From Planctomycetota bacterium (GTDB lineage: Bacteria; Planctomycetota; SZUA-567; H5-PLA8): a stretch of 64,000 nt of DNA. Shown here one piece after another: positions 61,555 to 64,000 of the stretch (its first letter is position 1; every line of letters begins with the position of its first letter). The DNA is taken from contig JABTUM010000001.1 of assembly GCA_015075375.1 (NCBI GenBank), forward strand, positions 1,049,201 through 1,113,200. Reading direction: 5' to 3'. Under the pieces are notes generated by a model, which had not been told where the DNA came from, did not search any database, and was given only the letters and a program-made list of their open reading frames with translations. The translations under genes were made by a program, and so were the position numbers.

Positions 61555-62214
61555 ATGGCCAAGACCGCCAAGAAGAAGAAGGCCGTTACCGCCGCGCGCA
61601 CCGGCAAGCCCGCGAAAGCCGGCGCCAAGAAGCCCAAACCCGTTCCCGCACCCAAGAAACCCGTGGCCAAGCCGATTCCCAAACCATCGGCCAAGGCCGC
61701 CGTCGCGGCGAAGCCCGTCAAACCGGCCAAGCCCGCGCCGCACCGCGAAGAAAAGAGAGTCGTGATTCAACCCGAAGAGAAGCCGCGCTGGACCAAAGCC
61801 GAATTCGCCGAAATCCGAGCCAAGCTCGTCGCGATGCTCCAGGACATGAAGAACGACGTCGAGACCGAACTCAGCGTCGCGCACACCCGCGATCTGGCCC
61901 ATATCCAGGACGAATCGGATATCGCCAGCGACTCCGCCGAAAGCGACCTGGCCCTTTCGCTCGCCGAAAGCCAGGGCGCCGAAGTCGCCGAGATCGAACG
62001 CGCCATCGAGAAGATCGACGAAGGCACCTACGGCGTCTGCGACATCACCGGCAAGCCCATCAACATCGAACGCCTCAAGTTCCTGCCCTGGGCCACCCGC
62101 TCCGTCGAAGCCCAAGGCCGCTACGAACTCCGCCGCCGCCGCATCAAGAACGGCGACCTCGACGACCTCGAAGACGCCGACGACACCGGCGGCAGCGACG
62201 ACGACAGCCGCTGA
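61555..62214 (+). CDS. DksA/TraR-like protein with histone-H1-like tail and degenerate zinc finger
   Basis: The 219-aa protein starts with about 60 residues rich in Lys, Ala and Pro, like histone H1 tails, followed by a DksA-type coiled coil and a C-terminal finger region (GTYGVCDITGKPINIERLKFLPWATRSVEAQ). Of the four zinc Cys only Cys162 remains: the second is Thr and both of the last pair are replaced. It probably binds RNA polymerase through the coiled coil, and the basic tail may bind nucleic acid. GGAGG precedes the ATG. It is well isolated by its promoter and a strong terminator. Confidence 0.85.
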   Translation: MAKTAKKKKAVTAARTGKPAKAGAKKPKPVPAPKKPVAKPIPKPSAKAAVAAKPVKPAKPAPHREEKRVVIQPEEKPRWTKAEFAEIRAKLVAMLQDMKNDVETELSVAHTRDLAHIQDESDIASDSAESDLALSLAESQGAEVAEIERAIEKIDEGTYGVCDITGKPINIERLKFLPWATRSVEAQGRYELRRRRIKNGDLDDLEDADDTGGSDDDSR

Positions 62215-62240
62215 ACCCCTTTCCTACCGTAATTCACTCC

Positions 62241-62272
62241 AAACGGGGAACCTTCGGGTTCCCCGTTTTTTT
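62241..62272 (+). terminator. Rho-independent terminator
   Basis: A stem of ACGGGGAACC / GGTTCCCCGT, extended by A-T pairs, closes on a TTCG tetraloop and is followed by a T7 run. It lies 26 bp after the DksA-like stop codon. Confidence 0.92.
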
Positions 62273-62308
62273 GTCCAGGCTCCGCACCTGAGCGCACGAG
62301 TGAAACAA

Positions 62309-62325
62309 ATGAAACGTTCTTTCAT
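62309..62325. promoter_or_regulatory. ATGAAA/TTTCAT dyad upstream of histidine kinase
   Basis: Six-base arms ATGAAA (62309-62314) and TTTCAT (62320-62325) flank a 5-nt loop in an AT-rich leader. A second short dyad, GTTGT/ACAAC, lies at 62336-62348, and TATATT at 62369-62374 resembles a -10 box. No good -35 partner is visible. Confidence 0.3.
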
Positions 62326-62489
62326 GTGACCTCAAGTTGTCCTACAACGACCCGCGTAAGCGGTGGTATATATTCTTTGTTTGTTAGCACGGTATGAAGC
62401 GCGCTCCCGGGCCTTGCAACTCGGCTAAAACGACTGCGCAAACATACTCGGATGGCATCAGGGCGCCGCGGCTCCGGGAAGGATCTTCC

Positions 62490-64000
62490 GTGAACGCAAA
62501 TCCGAACCCGCTCCCGGATTTTCAGCACATCTTCGAATCGGCTCCCGGTCTGAACTTGGTCCTGGACCCCCAGTTCTCCATTGTCGCCGTCTCGAACGCC
62601 TACCTCCAAGCCACCATGACCCGGCGCGAATTCCTGATCGGCAAAAACATCTTCGAAGCCTTTCCCGACAACCCCGACGACGCGAAAGCCGATGGCGTGC
62701 GCAACCTGCGCGCCAGCTTGGAGCACGTCCGGTCCAAGCTCACCCCGCATAAAATGCCGGTGCAGCGCTACGACATTCGCCGCCCTGCCGAGGAAGGCGG
62801 GCAGTTCGAAGTTCGTTACTGGAGCCCCCTGAACGCGCCCGTCTTAGGACCGCAAGGCCAGTTGCTCTACATCGTTCACAAAGTCTTGGACGTCACCGAA
62901 CAGGTGCGCCTGGAACGCGAAGCCGTCGATCGGAACGTCGTCGTGCAGGAACTGACGGCCAGCGAACGCAAGTTCCGCGCGTTCCTGGAGTCCGCGCCAG
63001 AAGCCATGGTGATCTCCAACCAGGACGGCCGGATCGAACTGGTGAACTCGCGCGCCGTGGAACTTTTCGGCTACGCCAAGGAAGAACTGATCGGCCTCGA
63101 AATCGAACAGCTCATTCCGGTTTCGATGCGGCATGAGCACGTGCGCCATCGCCAGGAATACATGAAAGCGCCGGTGCTACGCACCTTACGGTCCGGCGAA
63201 AACTTCAAGGCCAGGCTCAAGGACGGCGCCGAAATCCACGTCGAAGTTACGCTGAGCCCCATCGAAACCGATGCCGGATTGCTGATCTTGACCGCCATCC
63301 GCGATATCCGCGAACGGTTGCGCTTGGCCGAACAGACCCGGCAGTCCCAAAAAATGGAAGCCATGGGGCGCCTGACCGGCGGCGTCGCGCACGACTTTAA
63401 TAACCTCCTCACCATCATCCTCGGCCACGGCAATCTGATCTCGAGCCGCCAGGGCCTGCCAGCCGAGGTGAAAAATCACGTGCAGGTCATCCAGCGCACC
63501 GCCGAACGCGCCGCCATGCTGACCAAGCAACTGCTCCAGTTCAGCCGCCAGCAGGTCTTGCAGCCCAAAATCCTGAACCTGAGCGAATACATCCTGGATA
63601 CGTCGGAAATGCTGCGGCGCTTGCTCGGCGAAGAGATCGATCTGCAACTGAACCTGGATCCTTCGCCCACCTTTGTGAAGCTCGATCCGGGGCAGTTTCA
63701 GCAGGTGCTGCTCAATCTGGCCGTCAACGCGAAGGACGCCATGCCCACCGGCGGCGCCCTGAGCATCCACACGTCCAGGGTGGACCTCGACGATGCGTAC
63801 GCCCAGTTGCATCCCGGCCTGAAACCCGGCTCCTACGCGCTGATGGCTTTCAGCGATACCGGGACCGGGATGGACGAGAAAACGCGCACGCGAATCTTCG
63901 AACCCTTCTTCACCACCAAAGGCATCGGAGCCGGCACCGGACTCGGACTCGCCACCGTGCACGGCATCGTCAACCAAAGCGGCGGGCATATCTGGGTCTA
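62490..64000 (+). CDS. PAS-PAS sensor histidine kinase, 3' end outside window
   Basis: The frame is open to the last base. It encodes two PAS domains: the first begins IFESAPGLNLVLDPQFSIVAVSNAYL and the second FLESAPEAMVISNQDGRIELVNSRAVELFGY. A HisKA domain with the phospho-acceptor His in GGVAHDFNNLLTII follows, then HATPase boxes N (NLAVNAKDAM), G1 (DTGTGMDE), F (FEPFFTT) and G2 (GTGLGLAT). No membrane helix is seen, so it is probably soluble. The GTG at 62490 follows GGGAAGGA at ideal spacing; an in-frame ATG at 62394 has no Shine-Dalgarno. Whether a receiver domain is fused beyond the window edge is unknown. Confidence 0.92.
   Translation, partial: MNANPNPLPDFQHIFESAPGLNLVLDPQFSIVAVSNAYLQATMTRREFLIGKNIFEAFPDNPDDAKADGVRNLRASLEHVRSKLTPHKMPVQRYDIRRPAEEGGQFEVRYWSPLNAPVLGPQGQLLYIVHKVLDVTEQVRLEREAVDRNVVVQELTASERKFRAFLESAPEAMVISNQDGRIELVNSRAVELFGYAKEELIGLEIEQLIPVSMRHEHVRHRQEYMKAPVLRTLRSGENFKARLKDGAEIHVEVTLSPIETDAGLLILTAIRDIRERLRLAEQTRQSQKMEAMGRLTGGVAHDFNNLLTIILGHGNLISSRQGLPAEVKNHVQVIQRTAERAAMLTKQLLQFSRQQVLQPKILNLSEYILDTSEMLRRLLGEEIDLQLNLDPSPTFVKLDPGQFQQVLLNLAVNAKDAMPTGGALSIHTSRVDLDDAYAQLHPGLKPGSYALMAFSDTGTGMDEKTRTRIFEPFFTTKGIGAGTGLGLATVHGIVNQSGGHIWV

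Noticed and set aside
1..64000. CRISPR arrays, insertion sequences, phage genes
   Set aside because: No repeat-spacer pattern, transposase, integrase or phage protein was found in any frame I read.

Overview
The window is GC-rich bacterial chromosome, apart from short AT-rich intergenic patches. It carries a lipid A kinase (lpxK), so the host has a Gram-negative envelope. It also has four ECF sigma factors, most of them beside large membrane sensor or output proteins, two Ser/Thr protein kinases with N-terminal zinc ribbons, a DksA-like protein that has lost most of its zinc ligands, and a putative metallopeptidase resembling families common in Planctomycetes. This mix points to Planctomycetota or a related PVC/Acidobacteria-like lineage. 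That is an inference from gene content; no rRNA is present to settle it.

Layout. 1-6.9 kb: housekeeping and secreted genes (zincin fragment, sugar isomerase-like TIM barrel, secreted protein, yebC, ruvC, SGNH hydrolase, GNAT). 7.1-15.6 kb: an ECF sigma/FecR-TPR pair, a class III nucleotide cyclase with an extracytoplasmic sensor, a glycosyltransferase-like protein, and, on the minus strand, a second ECF sigma overlapping a membrane protein with a prenyltransferase-like toroid. 15.9-27.7 kb: M16 peptidase, lipoprotein, an lpxK operon with a thioesterase and an HTH-only IclR-like protein, methyltransferase, Ser/Thr kinase with TPRs, prepilin-like protein, GlsB-like membrane protein, XRE-type regulator and a CAU-anticodon tRNA.

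27.8-47.2 kb, all on the minus strand, is the centrepiece: pfaD, pfaA and a fused pfaB/pfaC-like synthase, followed by a complete, separately encoded oleA-oleB-oleC-oleD set. The Pfa enzymes would build a polyunsaturated acyl chain. OleA would condense two acyl chains head to head, OleD reduce the beta-keto acid, OleC form the beta-lactone and OleB decarboxylate it to an olefin. All key catalytic residues I checked are present in OleA, OleB, OleC and OleD, in the Pfa KS, AT, ACP and KR domains and in three of its dehydratase domains. The gene order predicts a dedicated polyunsaturated-hydrocarbon operon. A perfect TATAAT box just upstream of oleA suggests the ole half can also be transcribed separately. 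No phosphopantetheinyl transferase lies in the window.

47.5-64 kb, plus strand: a DUF4870-like membrane protein and a secreted protein; an ECF sigma with a Ser/Thr kinase; an ECF sigma with a FecR-beta-helix fusion, followed by a secreted beta-helix paralogue; a Gld-type ABC exporter operon with GldG-like and DUF4340-like proteins; a DksA-like protein with a strong promoter and terminator; and the 5' part of a PAS-PAS histidine kinase cut by the window end. Many gene borders in the window are ATGA, TTGA or GTGA overlaps, which implies translational coupling.
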